A DNA stretch of 53,260 nt from an uncultured Rheinheimera sp. (GCA_943913835.1 CALTZU010000006.1:1-53260), one strand, 5' to 3'. Counted from the first letter of the stretch, positions 23,904 through 32,683 are shown. Numbers and translations are program-made. Notes: generated by a model from the letters alone, not told the origin.

Positions 23904-26120
23904 ATGGTGTCAAAAGCAGCAGATGATGATTTTCTGTTCCTCGCAGAAGACGAAACAAATTCGGAAACAGAAACACAATCCAGCGGTGAATGGCACCTGC
24001 TGATTGTTGATGATGATGAAGAAATTCATACGGTCACTAAACTGGCTTTGTCTGATTTATTGGTACTGGACCGTAAGTTGGTTTTCCATCATGCATTTTC
24101 CGGCAAGGAAGCACTAAAATTTTTAGCCCAGCACCCATTTATAGCAGTGATACTGTTGGATGTGGTGATGGAATCTGATGATGCAGGCTTGAAAGTTGTG
24201 CAGCAGATCCGTGATGAGTTAAAAATGGATGAAGTGCGTATAGTGCTGCGTACTGGCCAGCCTGGTTATGCTCCGGAAGAGAGTGTGATCAAAGAATATG
24301 ACATCAACGACTATAAAACCAAAACTGAACTGACCCGCAACAAGCTGGTTACCGCAATTATTTCTTCTATCCGTAGCTATCAGCAAATACGCACTATTAA
24401 CCAGAACCGAATTGGCCTGCAGAAAATTATTAATGCAGGTGCAAATTTACTGGAACAGCACTCCTTGCATGAGTTTTCTGAAGGTGTGGTCACTCAAATC
24501 TCTTCTCTGATAGGTTTGCATGCCGAGGGTGTTTTATGTGCCCAGATCGAAGATGACGGCAGCAGCAGTGACAATATTTATGTGCTTGGCGCTGCAGGGC
24601 ATTATGCGCCTTACATCAAATGCAAACTGGAACGCTTAAACAACAACAGAATTATCCAGCAAATCACCACTTGCCTTGCTGAGCGTCGACATATCTTCAC
24701 TGAGAGAGATACAGTGCTCTATTTGGGCAATATTGATCATGCAGCAGCGGTTTACATTGAAACCAACAGACCTGTTGAAGATTTTGACCGTCAGTTAATT
24801 GAGGTTTTTCTAAGTAATATTTCTATTGGCTATGAAAACGTAACTTTGTTTCAGCAGCTTAAACATGCGGCTTACATTGATCCTTTAACCAAAACACCAA
24901 ACCGTAATGAATTTACCTCCTTGTTGCAGGAAACCCGCAGGTTGGATCCTGGTTCTAATGTAGCGGTACTGATTGATATTGACCATTTTTCCGACGTTAA
25001 TGATGGTCTGGGCCAGGAAACAGGTAATGAGTTATTGATTGCAGTTACCCATAGGCTGGTTGCCCAGTTTGGTGAAATTGCTCAGATTGGCCGTATTGGA
25101 GCTGATGTTTTTGGACTTATAGGCCCGGAACAGGCCCTTACTCCTGAATCTTTATCCGGCATTTTTGAAATGCCCTTTCAGTGCTCAGAACACTCTTTGC
25201 AAGTAAATGCCAGTTTTGGTTTTTGTCGTTTGCGTGATAGCGCTATGCATGGCCTGACTATTCTAAAGCATGTGTATATTGCGCTGAACAGAGCTAAAAA
25301 GCATCTGGCGCAGAACTATGAGTATTACAGTGCTCAAATGGAAGAGCAGATGGTTGACAGACTGGCTATGTTAAGGAGCCTGAGATCTGACTTCCAGAAA
25401 GATAAATTACAACTTTGGTATCAACCACAAATCTGTTTAAACAGTGGTCATGTGTTGGGGATGGAAGCTTTGTTGCGCTGGCAACAGCAGGACGGCAGCT
25501 TTATATCACCAGCCGCCTTTATTCCGCTGGCTGAATACTCTGGCCTTATTATTGAAATTGGTGATTGGGTGCTACAGCAAGCCTGCAAACAGCTGCAAGC
25601 TTTAAATGAGCTGGGGTTCGGTAACTTACGAATAGCAGTCAACGTTTCTATGCCACAATTTCGTAATCATCGTTTTGTTCAGTCTGTGATTGACTGCGTA
25701 AAACGCTACCAGGTAAACCCAGCTTTGCTGGAGCTGGAAATTACAGAATCCGTGGTGATGGACGAACCCAAAATTGTGATTGACGCCCTGAATAAGCTGA
25801 AAGACTTTGGCATTAAAGTGGCAATTGATGACTTTGGTATAGGTTTTTCATCTTTAAGTTATTTACAGCAACTGCCGCTGGATAGGATCAAAATTGACCG
25901 TACTTTTATTAAAGAGTTTTTCCGTCCAAATGGTACTTTGATTGCAGAAACCATAGTGAATCTGGGGCGAAAACTAGGTCTGGCGACTATAGCGGAAGGC
26001 ATAGAGAACAAAGAACAGGAGCAAGCTGTTCGCGCTATGGGGTGTGAAGAAGCTCAAGGGTATCTGTACGCTAAAGCTATGACAGCTGCAGATTTAGTGA
26101 AGTTTTTGTCGAAAGGCTGA
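23904..26120 (+). CDS. REC-DUF3369-GGDEF-EAL c-di-GMP phosphodiesterase
   Basis: A 738-residue cytosolic signalling protein. The receiver (30-150) has phosphoacceptor D86 in VILLDVVMESDD. A DUF3369 sensor region (about 155-315) follows, starting LVTAIISSIRSYQQIRTINQ. The GGDEF domain (about 322-475) has IGADVF at 398-403 in place of GGDEF, so it should not make c-di-GMP. The EAL domain (about 495-735) is intact: MEALLRW (E521), AVNVSMPQF, LELEITES, AIDDFGIGFSS, RIKIDRTF, AEGIE and AQGYLYA. It most likely degrades c-di-GMP under control of an unlinked kinase. No cognate kinase is adjacent except the degenerate hybrid sensor. Confidence 0.9.
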   Translation: MVSKAADDDFLFLAEDETNSETETQSSGEWHLLIVDDDEEIHTVTKLALSDLLVLDRKLVFHHAFSGKEALKFLAQHPFIAVILLDVVMESDDAGLKVVQQIRDELKMDEVRIVLRTGQPGYAPEESVIKEYDINDYKTKTELTRNKLVTAIISSIRSYQQIRTINQNRIGLQKIINAGANLLEQHSLHEFSEGVVTQISSLIGLHAEGVLCAQIEDDGSSSDNIYVLGAAGHYAPYIKCKLERLNNNRIIQQITTCLAERRHIFTERDTVLYLGNIDHAAAVYIETNRPVEDFDRQLIEVFLSNISIGYENVTLFQQLKHAAYIDPLTKTPNRNEFTSLLQETRRLDPGSNVAVLIDIDHFSDVNDGLGQETGNELLIAVTHRLVAQFGEIAQIGRIGADVFGLIGPEQALTPESLSGIFEMPFQCSEHSLQVNASFGFCRLRDSAMHGLTILKHVYIALNRAKKHLAQNYEYYSAQMEEQMVDRLAMLRSLRSDFQKDKLQLWYQPQICLNSGHVLGMEALLRWQQQDGSFISPAAFIPLAEYSGLIIEIGDWVLQQACKQLQALNELGFGNLRIAVNVSMPQFRNHRFVQSVIDCVKRYQVNPALLELEITESVVMDEPKIVIDALNKLKDFGIKVAIDDFGIGFSSLSYLQQLPLDRIKIDRTFIKEFFRPNGTLIAETIVNLGRKLGLATIAEGIENKEQEQAVRAMGCEEAQGYLYAKAMTAADLVKFLSKG

Positions 26121-26126
26121 ACAATG

Positions 26127-26165
26127 TGCAGAGCATAGTTAAGAGGTTCTTAGCTATGCTCTGCA
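26127..26165. terminator. long hairpin between convergent signalling genes
   Basis: TGCAGAGCATAG (26127-26138) pairs perfectly with CTATGCTCTGCA (26154-26165), with further TTAAG/TTAG pairing possible inside. It lies between the stops of the EAL gene and the MCP gene. There is no T-tract, so termination is plausible but unproven. Confidence 0.55.
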
Positions 26166-26176
26166 TCGCATAACTG

Positions 26177-27316
26177 TCAGTTGTTAGCAATCAACGCCAG
26201 TTGTTCACCCATTTGCTTTAGGTTTTGGCTGTTTTGTTGGCTTTGCTCTGTATGAGTTGTTATATCCCGTACATAAGTCACCATGGCCTTAGTCAGATGT
26301 TGTTGCTCATCAGTGGCTGAAGCTATTTCCTGATTCATCGCACAAATCTGAGCAATGCTGCCAGTAATCTCCTGCAATGAATGTCCGGCTTGATTGGCAG
26401 ACTGCACACTTAAATCTGCTTGTTCACTGCTTAACTTCATTTTTTGTACTGCGTCGCGTGCCGCGTTTTGCAGTTGCTCTATAGTACGCTGAATTTGCTC
26501 TGTAGACTTTTGAGTTCTTGAAGCAAGAGTTCTTACTTCGTCTGCTACGACCGCAAAACCCCTGCCTTGTTCGCCAGCCCTGGCTGCTTCAATGGCAGCA
26601 TTGAGCGCAAGTAAATTTGTCTGTTCTGCGATACCCTTAATTACTTCCAGCACAGCACCCACTTGATTACTGTCCTGTTCCAGCTGAGCTATAGTGGCAG
26701 AAGCCTGCTGCAAATAGATCGCCAGTTGTTCGATATTCGTGACTGTAGCAGATACCGTCTGCTGACCTTGTTTCGCAACCTGATTTGAATGATTAGCAGC
26801 TTCAGCGGCCAGATTAGCACTTTGCACTTCATCCAGCACACTTTGATTCATAGACTCGACCATGGTCAGCGTCTGAGTCGCACTGTGTTGCAACTGACTC
26901 AAGTGTTTTTGTTCATCGCTGGCAATATGACGAATGGATGTAACCAAACGTTTTAAGTCATCGGCTTGACTTGCTGCAGCCTGCTGCTGTTGTTTTAAGC
27001 TGTTAAGCCATTGATTAAACTGTTCTCGAGGACCGCTTAGTTCAGCTGTTGTGCCGGAGCTTAATTGCAGTGAGAGGGATTTCTCCTGGATAGAGCGTCG
27101 GATTAATAATTGTTGTTCAGAGATGAAGCTTTGATAGTCTTTTAAAGCCGACTGGGCCAACAACCATTGCACTGCAACAACAGTCACTATGGCTAAACTG
27201 GACCACAGCCAATGCTGATCCGCTAATACAGTAACAACGAACAACATACTCACCAGCGTGACCATGCCAGACAGCACAATTTTGGTCCGCGCAGACCCGA
27301 ATTCAAACAAAGCCAT
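26177..27316 (-). CDS. methyl-accepting chemotaxis protein without periplasmic domain
   Basis: A 379-residue chemoreceptor. Two transmembrane helices (about 12-32 and 36-54) are joined by a few residues, so there is no periplasmic ligand domain. The cytoplasmic part is a long coiled coil with the highly conserved hairpin tip EQTNLLALNAAIEAARAGEQ and GRGFAVVADEVRTLASRTQ, where CheA/CheW bind. No HAMP, PAS or C-terminal CheR-tether pentapeptide is seen. It may sense a membrane or cytoplasmic signal. GGGG nine bases before the ATG is a plausible ribosome site. An inverted repeat lies just upstream (27333-27356). Confidence 0.9.
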   Translation of the reverse strand: MALFEFGSARTKIVLSGMVTLVSMLFVVTVLADQHWLWSSLAIVTVVAVQWLLAQSALKDYQSFISEQQLLIRRSIQEKSLSLQLSSGTTAELSGPREQFNQWLNSLKQQQQAAASQADDLKRLVTSIRHIASDEQKHLSQLQHSATQTLTMVESMNQSVLDEVQSANLAAEAANHSNQVAKQGQQTVSATVTNIEQLAIYLQQASATIAQLEQDSNQVGAVLEVIKGIAEQTNLLALNAAIEAARAGEQGRGFAVVADEVRTLASRTQKSTEQIQRTIEQLQNAARDAVQKMKLSSEQADLSVQSANQAGHSLQEITGSIAQICAMNQEIASATDEQQHLTKAMVTYVRDITTHTEQSQQNSQNLKQMGEQLALIANN

Positions 27317-27332
27317 AACCTAACCCCTGAAT

Positions 27333-27356
27333 CACTTCAATCACAACGCTGAAGTG
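27333..27356. promoter_or_regulatory. inverted repeat upstream of the MCP gene
   Basis: CACTTCA (27333-27339) and TGAAGTG (27350-27356) form a perfect 7-bp inverted repeat 17-40 bases before the MCP start. It could be an operator or a 5' leader hairpin. Confidence 0.35.
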
Positions 27357-27550
27357 GAATTTATTATTGTAATAGTGCAAGCCTGTCTTATTAGTCAAGC
27401 TACATCTGTTGCTGAAAATAACAGATATTTACAGATTTTTTTATCAGATTTTGCGTTTTACTGCTAAAAAAAATATGGCTTTGTGGTAAAGGTATTTGCA
27501 GTGCTGAAATGGCAAAAAAACTACTGATGATAGCCGATGGCTCTTGGATC

Positions 27551-27579
27551 AAAAAACGGCACTGTTGTGCCGTTTTTTT
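27551..27579. terminator. bidirectional terminator downstream of ppa
   Basis: AAAAAACGGCAC (27551-27562) pairs with GTGCCGTTTTTT (27567-27578) around a TGTT loop. It has T-runs on both strands. On the minus strand it lies just past the ppa stop at 27588. Confidence 0.88.
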
Positions 27580-27587
27580 GTTCACTT

Positions 27588-28118
27588 TTACTTCTGATTG
27601 GCGCGCTCAAAAGAGCTGATAATTTCCGCCTTGGCTTCAGCTTTGTCGCCCCAGCCAACAACTTTCACCCACTTACCGGGTTCTAACTCTTTGTAACGCT
27701 CGAAGAAATGCTGAATTTGGTTTTTCAGCAATTCTGGCACGTCATTCAGATCATGAATGTTGTCGTAGATTTTAGTCAGCTTGCTGATAGGTACTGCTAA
27801 CACTTTAGCATCTTCACCTGACTCGTCTGCCATTTTTAATACAGCGACAGGACGACATTTAATCACTGCGCCTGGTACCAATGGGTATGGAGTTGGCACT
27901 AATACGTCAACCGGGTCTCCATCCAATGACAGCGTTTGGTTCACAAAGCCGTAGTTACAAGGATAAAACATCGGAGTTGACATAAAACGATCAACCCAGA
28001 CAGTACCAGTATCTTTGTCTACTTCGTACTTGATTGGGTCGGCATTGGCCGGAATTTCAATGATGACATTAATTTCATCTGGCAGATTTTTACCTGCGGC
28101 AACCTGACTTAAGCTCAT
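27588..28118 (-). CDS. ppa: inorganic pyrophosphatase
   Basis: A 176-residue cytosolic family I pyrophosphatase (same length as E. coli Ppa). It hydrolyses pyrophosphate to drive biosynthesis. The signature SLDGDPVDVLVPT holds the metal-binding aspartates D66, D68 and D71. YEVDKDTGTVWVDRF and FERYKELEPGKWVKV are also typical. A bidirectional terminator lies at its 3' end. Upstream is a repeat cluster and then fbp on the same strand. Identification is certain. Confidence 0.97.
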   Translation of the reverse strand: MSLSQVAAGKNLPDEINVIIEIPANADPIKYEVDKDTGTVWVDRFMSTPMFYPCNYGFVNQTLSLDGDPVDVLVPTPYPLVPGAVIKCRPVAVLKMADESGEDAKVLAVPISKLTKIYDNIHDLNDVPELLKNQIQHFFERYKELEPGKWVKVVGWGDKAEAKAEIISSFERANQK

Positions 28119-28181
28119 AACGCTTCCTTTATGCTGAATTTTGGTGCTGTATTATAACAGCGGCCGTAAATATGGCTATAG

Positions 28182-28306
28182 CCGTTGTACTTGAAGCTGC
28201 AGCTTTGTTGCCTGCGCGCGCTCGCCCCAATCACATAGTGTCCTATGTTCATGGGTTCTCACTCTCTTGTCGTCGCGCTGCAACTGCAATTACTTAGGCT
28301 AACAAT
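28182..28306 (-). repeat. dispersed repeat family, tandem unit 1 (125 bp)
   Basis: It begins CCGTTGTACTTGAAGCTGCA and ends with TTACTTAGGCTAACAAT. Read in reverse complement it matches the copies at 16501-16620 and 40491-40606. The next unit is identical by eye over all 125 bases. Confidence 0.85.
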
Positions 28307-28431
28307 CCGTTGTACTTGAAGCTGCAGCTTTGTTGCCTGCGCGCGCTCGCCCCAATCACATAGTGTCCTATGTTCATGGGTTCTCACTCTCTTGTCGTCG
28401 CGCTGCAACTGCAATTACTTAGGCTAACAAT
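28307..28431 (-). repeat. dispersed repeat family, tandem unit 2 (125 bp)
   Basis: A perfect direct duplicate of 28182-28306, immediately adjacent. Perfect identity implies a very recent duplication or ongoing slippage/recombination. Confidence 0.85.
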
Positions 28432-28467
28432 CCGTTGTACTTGAAGCTGCAGCTTTGTTGCCTGCAG
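28432..28467 (-). repeat. dispersed repeat family, partial third unit
   Basis: The first 36 bases repeat the unit start up to TTGTTGCCTGC, then diverge and run into the REP-like elements. Confidence 0.8.
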
Positions 28468-28487
28468 CATAGGTTCTACGTCTGGAC

Positions 28488-28513
28488 GGGCGTGAATAAA
28501 GCACGCCCCTACA
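28488..28513 (+). repeat. REP-like hairpin, copy 3
   Basis: GGGCGTG-AATAAAG-CACGCCC followed by CTACA: a perfect 7-bp stem. The flanking block CATAGGTT..ACGTCTGGAC is repeated 63 bases later before copy 4. Confidence 0.7.
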
Positions 28514-28550
28514 ATTTACCTGTGTTTCTACATAGGTTTGACGTCTGGAC

Positions 28551-28575
28551 GGGCAGGGATAAAACCTGTCTCTAC
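28551..28575 (+). repeat. REP-like hairpin, copy 4, overlapping the fbp stop codon
   Basis: GGGCAGG-GATAAAA-CCTGTCT followed by CTACG, a stem with G-U/A changes. The fbp stop codon (TAG on the minus strand, 28572-28574) falls in its CTAC tail. Confidence 0.6.
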
Positions 28576-29546
28576 GTCGCCTGATGATACTGCAGGCAGC
28601 TTTCCACTTCGTGTTTTGAACCTAAAATTACAGCGACACGTTGGTGAATGTCTTCTGGCTGAATTTCCAGAATGCGTTCTGAGCCTGTTGTACTGGCACC
28701 ACCGGCTTGTTCTACCAGAAAACTCATAGGGTTAGCTTCATACATCAGTCTTAGCTTGTCCGGTTTGGTAGGATCTTTTAAATCTCTTGGGTATGCAAAA
28801 ATACCACCACGACACAAAATTCTGTGGACGTCACCGACCATAGCAGCTATCCAGCGCATGTTGAAATTTTTTCCACGAGGGCCTTCTTTACCTTTTAGTA
28901 AATCCGCCACGTAGTTTTGCATCGGGGCCTGCCAGTAGCGCTGATTCGACATATTGATAGCAAATTCAGAGGTAACTCCAGGAATAGTCACTTTTTCCTG
29001 AGTCAATAAAAAGCCACCATAAGTCTTATCCAGAGTATACATTTTGGTGCCTTTGCCCGTGGTCAGCGCCATCATAGTCGAAGGACCATACAATATATAA
29101 CCTGCGGCGATCTGAGCTGTGCCTGGTTGCAGAAAAATAGCAGGATCGGAAGGGTCTGCACCCTTAGGGGCAGGCAATATGGAGAAAATAGTGCCGATTA
29201 AACTGTTGATATCCGTATTGGACGAACCATCCAGCGGATCGAAGGTCACCAGATATTTACCGGTAGGGTTGCCAGCCACCGTACTTTCTTCTTCTTCAGA
29301 AGAGATGGCCATCACTGAACCAGTTTCAAGGATTAAATCTTTGAGCAGTTCGTTGGATATGACATCGAGTTTTTTCTGGGTTTCGCCCTGCACATTTTCA
29401 TTTAGTGTGGAGCCTAATACGTCTGAGAGTTCACCTTGACCTACCCGAAACGAAATTTCTTTGCAGGCAGCTACGATGCTTTTAATCAGATCTATCAGTT
29501 CTGCATCTGCGCCATCAAGACGCAATGCCGGAGCCAATCGACGCAT
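28572..29546 (-). CDS. fbp: class I fructose-1,6-bisphosphatase
   Basis: A 324-residue cytosolic gluconeogenic enzyme. I start at ATG 29546, which has AAGGA seven bases upstream and gives MRRLAPALRLDG, the usual family start; the open frame extends 32 codons further without support. Key motifs are TENVQGE-like NENVQGETQKKLDVISN, the metal site FDPLDGSSNTD, and GGIFAYP near the substrate site. It is divergent from mpl, as in E. coli. Its stop codon lies in a REP-like repeat, so the last residues may have been set by repeat insertion. Confidence 0.96.
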   Translation of the reverse strand: MRRLAPALRLDGADAELIDLIKSIVAACKEISFRVGQGELSDVLGSTLNENVQGETQKKLDVISNELLKDLILETGSVMAISSEEEESTVAGNPTGKYLVTFDPLDGSSNTDINSLIGTIFSILPAPKGADPSDPAIFLQPGTAQIAAGYILYGPSTMMALTTGKGTKMYTLDKTYGGFLLTQEKVTIPGVTSEFAINMSNQRYWQAPMQNYVADLLKGKEGPRGKNFNMRWIAAMVGDVHRILCRGGIFAYPRDLKDPTKPDKLRLMYEANPMSFLVEQAGGASTTGSERILEIQPEDIHQRVAVILGSKHEVESCLQYHQAT

Positions 29547-29747
29547 AAAATAATCCTTTTTTTGTGTAGGTAGAGGACGCTTTGACCGCAGTGTTAATTT
29601 TGATTGAGGGCCGTCGGTCAAAGCAGCTGCCATTTTAATCAAGTTCAGGCTAAATTGCAGGTTTCTCCCTGTTTTATTTCAGCTGTTTTGCAAAGACCTT
29701 TGTTAGAATGGCGGCGGAATCCATGATGGACCGGCTAAGGATCGAGT

Positions 29748-31094
29748 ATGCATATTCATATTTTAGGCATTTGTGGCACTTTTATGGGTGGTATTGCTGC
29801 TATAGCAAAAAGCCTTGGGCATAAGGTAACAGGCTCCGATGCCAACGTGTATCCGCCTATGAGCACTCAATTGGAACAATTGGGCATAGAGCTGACCCAA
29901 GGCTATGATCCGGTGCAACTGCAACCAGCCCCCGATCTGGTGATTATTGGCAATGCAATGTCACGTGGCAATCCGGCAGTCGAATACACCCTGGATAAAA
30001 ATATTCCTTACAGTTCTGGCCCTCAGTGGCTGGCTGAGCAGGTTTTACATCAGCGCTGGGTGTTGGCTGTTTCTGGTACTCATGGCAAAACCACTACCAG
30101 CAGTATGCTGGCCTGGGTGCTGGAGTATGCAGGCTTAAAACCCGGCTTTTTAATAGGTGGTATTCCACAGAATTTTGATAGTTCAGCCCGCTTAGGCGAC
30201 TCGCCGTTTTTTGTCATTGAAGCTGATGAATACGACACAGCTTTTTTTGATAAGCGTTCCAAGTTTGTCCACTACAGACCCCGTACTTTGGTGATTAATA
30301 ACCTGGAATATGACCACGCTGATATTTTCCCGGATTTAGCTGCTATTCAGCGCCAATTCCATCATTTACTGCGGATGGTGCCAGCCACTGGCCTGGTGTT
30401 AAGCCCAGCCAGTGTTGAGGCTGTGGATCAAACCTTAGCCATGGGCTGTTGGAGTGAGCAGCAGCGTTATGGCAAAGACTGGACTGTCGAATTAAAACAA
30501 CCGGATGGCAGCGTATTTGAACTCTTTTATCAGGGGCAGTCACAAGGCACCTTGCATTGGGATTTATGTGGCAACCACAATGTCGAAAACGCTGTAATGG
30601 CAATAGCGGCGGCCCGACATGTCGGTGTTCCTGTGGCTGTCTCTATTGAAGCTTTAACCCGGTTTGTCGCGCCAAAACGCCGTATGGAACTCAAAGGTAC
30701 AGTCAAAGGCATTGCTGTGTATGATGATTTTGCTCATCACCCAACAGCTATTGAAACCACCTTAGCCGGTTTAAGAGCCAGGGTCGGAGATGCAAAAATC
30801 TGGGCTGTGCTGGAGCCGAGATCCAATACTATGCGTATGGGCGTACACAAGTCTGCTATCGCTGATTCGTTGCATGACGCTGATGCAGTACTGCTGTTTG
30901 AACCTGCGAATTCAGGATGGTCATTGGCTGCTGTGGCAGAACAAATGCCGGGCAGAGCCATGGTTTTTCAATCAGTGGAATTAATAGTGGCGGCTTTGGT
31001 TGAAAAAGCCTCTGCAGGGGATCATATCGTTATTATGAGCAATGGCGGTTTTGGTGGTATACACCAAAAATTACTCGATGCCTTATCTGTATAG
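29748..31094 (+). CDS. mpl: murein tripeptide recycling ligase Mpl
   Basis: A 448-residue Mur-ligase family enzyme that joins recycled L-Ala-gamma-D-Glu-mDAP tripeptide to UDP-MurNAc. The Rossmann-like start is MHIHILGICGTFMGG (IGICG-type loop with an Mpl-specific TFMGG). The ATP P-loop is GTHGKTTT (110-117), followed by EADEYDTAFFDKRSKFVHY, LEYDHADIF and YDDFAHHPTAI. The last is typical of Mpl/MurC. It is divergent from fbp, an arrangement shared with E. coli. Length and motifs make this certain. Confidence 0.96.
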   Translation: MHIHILGICGTFMGGIAAIAKSLGHKVTGSDANVYPPMSTQLEQLGIELTQGYDPVQLQPAPDLVIIGNAMSRGNPAVEYTLDKNIPYSSGPQWLAEQVLHQRWVLAVSGTHGKTTTSSMLAWVLEYAGLKPGFLIGGIPQNFDSSARLGDSPFFVIEADEYDTAFFDKRSKFVHYRPRTLVINNLEYDHADIFPDLAAIQRQFHHLLRMVPATGLVLSPASVEAVDQTLAMGCWSEQQRYGKDWTVELKQPDGSVFELFYQGQSQGTLHWDLCGNHNVENAVMAIAAARHVGVPVAVSIEALTRFVAPKRRMELKGTVKGIAVYDDFAHHPTAIETTLAGLRARVGDAKIWAVLEPRSNTMRMGVHKSAIADSLHDADAVLLFEPANSGWSLAAVAEQMPGRAMVFQSVELIVAALVEKASAGDHIVIMSNGGFGGIHQKLLDALSV

Positions 31095-31145
31095 GGTAAG
31101 GCCAGGCGGAAGTAATAAACGTCATCATTTTAAAAAGAGAACTCC

Positions 31146-31760
31146 ATGACCCAAGAAGTCACCTTAGCTTTTACCGGCGCTTCAGGCGCTGGTTATGGCT
31201 GGCGTTTGCTGGAAAACTTACTGGCGCAGCAGGTCAAAGTGCATCTGCTGATTTCCAGCGCGGCCCGTGTGGTCTTTGCCACTGAATATGAGTTAAAACT
31301 GCCGGGCGGCCCTGAAGCTTGTCGCGATTTTATTCTGGAAAAAACCGGTGCCAGCGAAGAACTGTTGGCTGTCTATGGCAAAGACGACTGGTTTTCGCCT
31401 TGTGCTTCAGGCTCAGCTGCGCCTAAACAGATGGTGATTTGTCCTTGCTCTACCGGCACAGCTGCGGCTATTGCCCACGGCATGAGTGACAATCTGATTG
31501 AACGCGCCGCAGACGTGGTGCTGAAAGAGCGTGGTCAGTTGATCATAGTACCGCGCGAAACGCCATTAAGTACTATTCACCTGGAGAACTTACTGACCTT
31601 ATCCAAAGCTGGTGCTGTGGTGATGCCAGCAGCGCCTGGCTTTTATCATCAGCCGCAATCTGTCGACGATTTAATCGACTTTATGGTGGCACGAATTCTG
31701 GACCATTTAGGTTTGAAACAACAGTTAGTCAGCCGTTGGGGCTATGGAGATCCACAGTGA
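31146..31760 (+). CDS. ubiX: flavin prenyltransferase UbiX
   Basis: A 204-residue flavoprotein that makes prenylated FMN, the cofactor of the UbiD decarboxylase in ubiquinone synthesis. It starts with TLAFTGASGAGYGWRLLENL, the FMN-binding loop of UbiX. The CPCSTGTAAAIAHGMSDNLIE segment and VPRETPLSTIHLENLL complete the signature. It follows mpl by 51 bases and its stop overlaps the GTG start of the ABC ATPase gene, so the three genes after it are coupled. ubiD is not in the window. Confidence 0.95.
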   Translation: MTQEVTLAFTGASGAGYGWRLLENLLAQQVKVHLLISSAARVVFATEYELKLPGGPEACRDFILEKTGASEELLAVYGKDDWFSPCASGSAAPKQMVICPCSTGTAAAIAHGMSDNLIERAADVVLKERGQLIIVPRETPLSTIHLENLLTLSKAGAVVMPAAPGFYHQPQSVDDLIDFMVARILDHLGLKQQLVSRWGYGDPQ

Positions 31761-32683
31761 CCTTAGCGTTAGAAATTAAACAGTTACACAAGGTATACAA
31801 AAGCGGCACTGTCGCTTTACAGGGCATAGATCTTGAAGTGCAGCAAGGCGACTTTTTTGCTTTGTTAGGGCCAAATGGCGCTGGTAAAAGCACCAGCATT
31901 GGTATTATCAGCTCATTGGTCAATAAAAGCAGCGGTACAGTCAAAGTCTTTGATTATGATCTGGACACTCAACTGGAAGATGCCAAAAGCCAGTTGGGTT
32001 TAGTGCCGCAGGAATTTAATTTCAACCAGTTTGAAACTGTCTTGCAAATAGTATTAAACCAGGCTGGTTATTATGGCGTGCCACGTTCAGTAGCCATAGT
32101 TAGGGCAGAAAAATACTTAGGTCAGTTGGGGTTGTGGGACAAACGCCATGCCCGTTCGCGTGAGCTGTCTGGTGGTATGAAACGCCGGCTGATGATTGCC
32201 CGAGCCTTAATGCATGAACCTAAGTTACTGATTTTAGATGAACCTACAGCGGGTGTAGATATTGAACTGCGTCGTTCTATGTGGGAATTCTTAAAAGAAA
32301 TTAATCAGCAGGGCGTGACTATTATTCTGACAACTCACTATCTGGAAGAAGCTGAGTCTTTGTGCCGTAATATCGCCATTATCGACAAAGGTCAGATAGT
32401 CGAAAACACCAGCATGAAAAACCTGCTGAGTAAGCTGAATAAAGAAACATTTTTGCTTGATATAGCACCAACAGACGCAGTGATTAGTTTGGATGGTTAT
32501 ACCTTCCGTCAATCAGACAGCCATAGTCTGGAAGTGGATGTAGTCAAAGCACAAGGTTTAAATGGCGTATTCAGCGCTTTAACAGCGCAGGGCGTTCAGG
32601 TGCTTTCAATGCGTAATAAAGCCAACCGTCTGGAAGAGTTGTTTGTCAGTCTGGTCGAAAACGGACGGGGAGCCAAAGCATGA
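31757..32683 (+). CDS. yadG: ABC transporter ATP-binding protein YadG
   Basis: A 308-residue ABC ATPase, the same length as E. coli YadG and very similar throughout as I recall it. Walker A is GPNGAGKST, the signature LSGGMKRRLMIARALMHEP and Walker B LLILDEPTAGVD. I start at GTG 31757 (MTLALEIKQL, matching MTIALELQQL), with GGAG eight bases upstream and overlap with the ubiX stop; the frame extends seven codons upstream into ubiX. It forms a two-component exporter with the permease that overlaps its 3' end by four bases. The substrate of YadGH is unknown. Confidence 0.94.
   Translation: MTLALEIKQLHKVYKSGTVALQGIDLEVQQGDFFALLGPNGAGKSTSIGIISSLVNKSSGTVKVFDYDLDTQLEDAKSQLGLVPQEFNFNQFETVLQIVLNQAGYYGVPRSVAIVRAEKYLGQLGLWDKRHARSRELSGGMKRRLMIARALMHEPKLLILDEPTAGVDIELRRSMWEFLKEINQQGVTIILTTHYLEEAESLCRNIAIIDKGQIVENTSMKNLLSKLNKETFLLDIAPTDAVISLDGYTFRQSDSHSLEVDVVKAQGLNGVFSALTAQGVQVLSMRNKANRLEELFVSLVENGRGAKA

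Larger units (their letters stand above)
28119..28571. other. repeat-filled intergenic region between ppa and fbp
   Basis: This 453-base gap is almost entirely repeats: two perfect tandem 125-bp units, a 36-base partial third, and two REP-like hairpins in tandem. Only about 28119-28181 is unique, and it must hold the ppa promoter unless repeats or fbp read-through contribute. No gene is supported. Confidence 0.75.

Noticed and set aside
28182..28467. Tandem repeats that could suggest a CRISPR array
   Set aside because: Units are 125 bp, directly adjacent with no unique spacers, only 2.3 copies, and no cas genes are nearby.
28572..29642. Longer 356-residue version of fructose-bisphosphatase
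   Set aside because: ATG 29546 has a strong Shine-Dalgarno and gives the conserved family N-terminus; the extension has neither.
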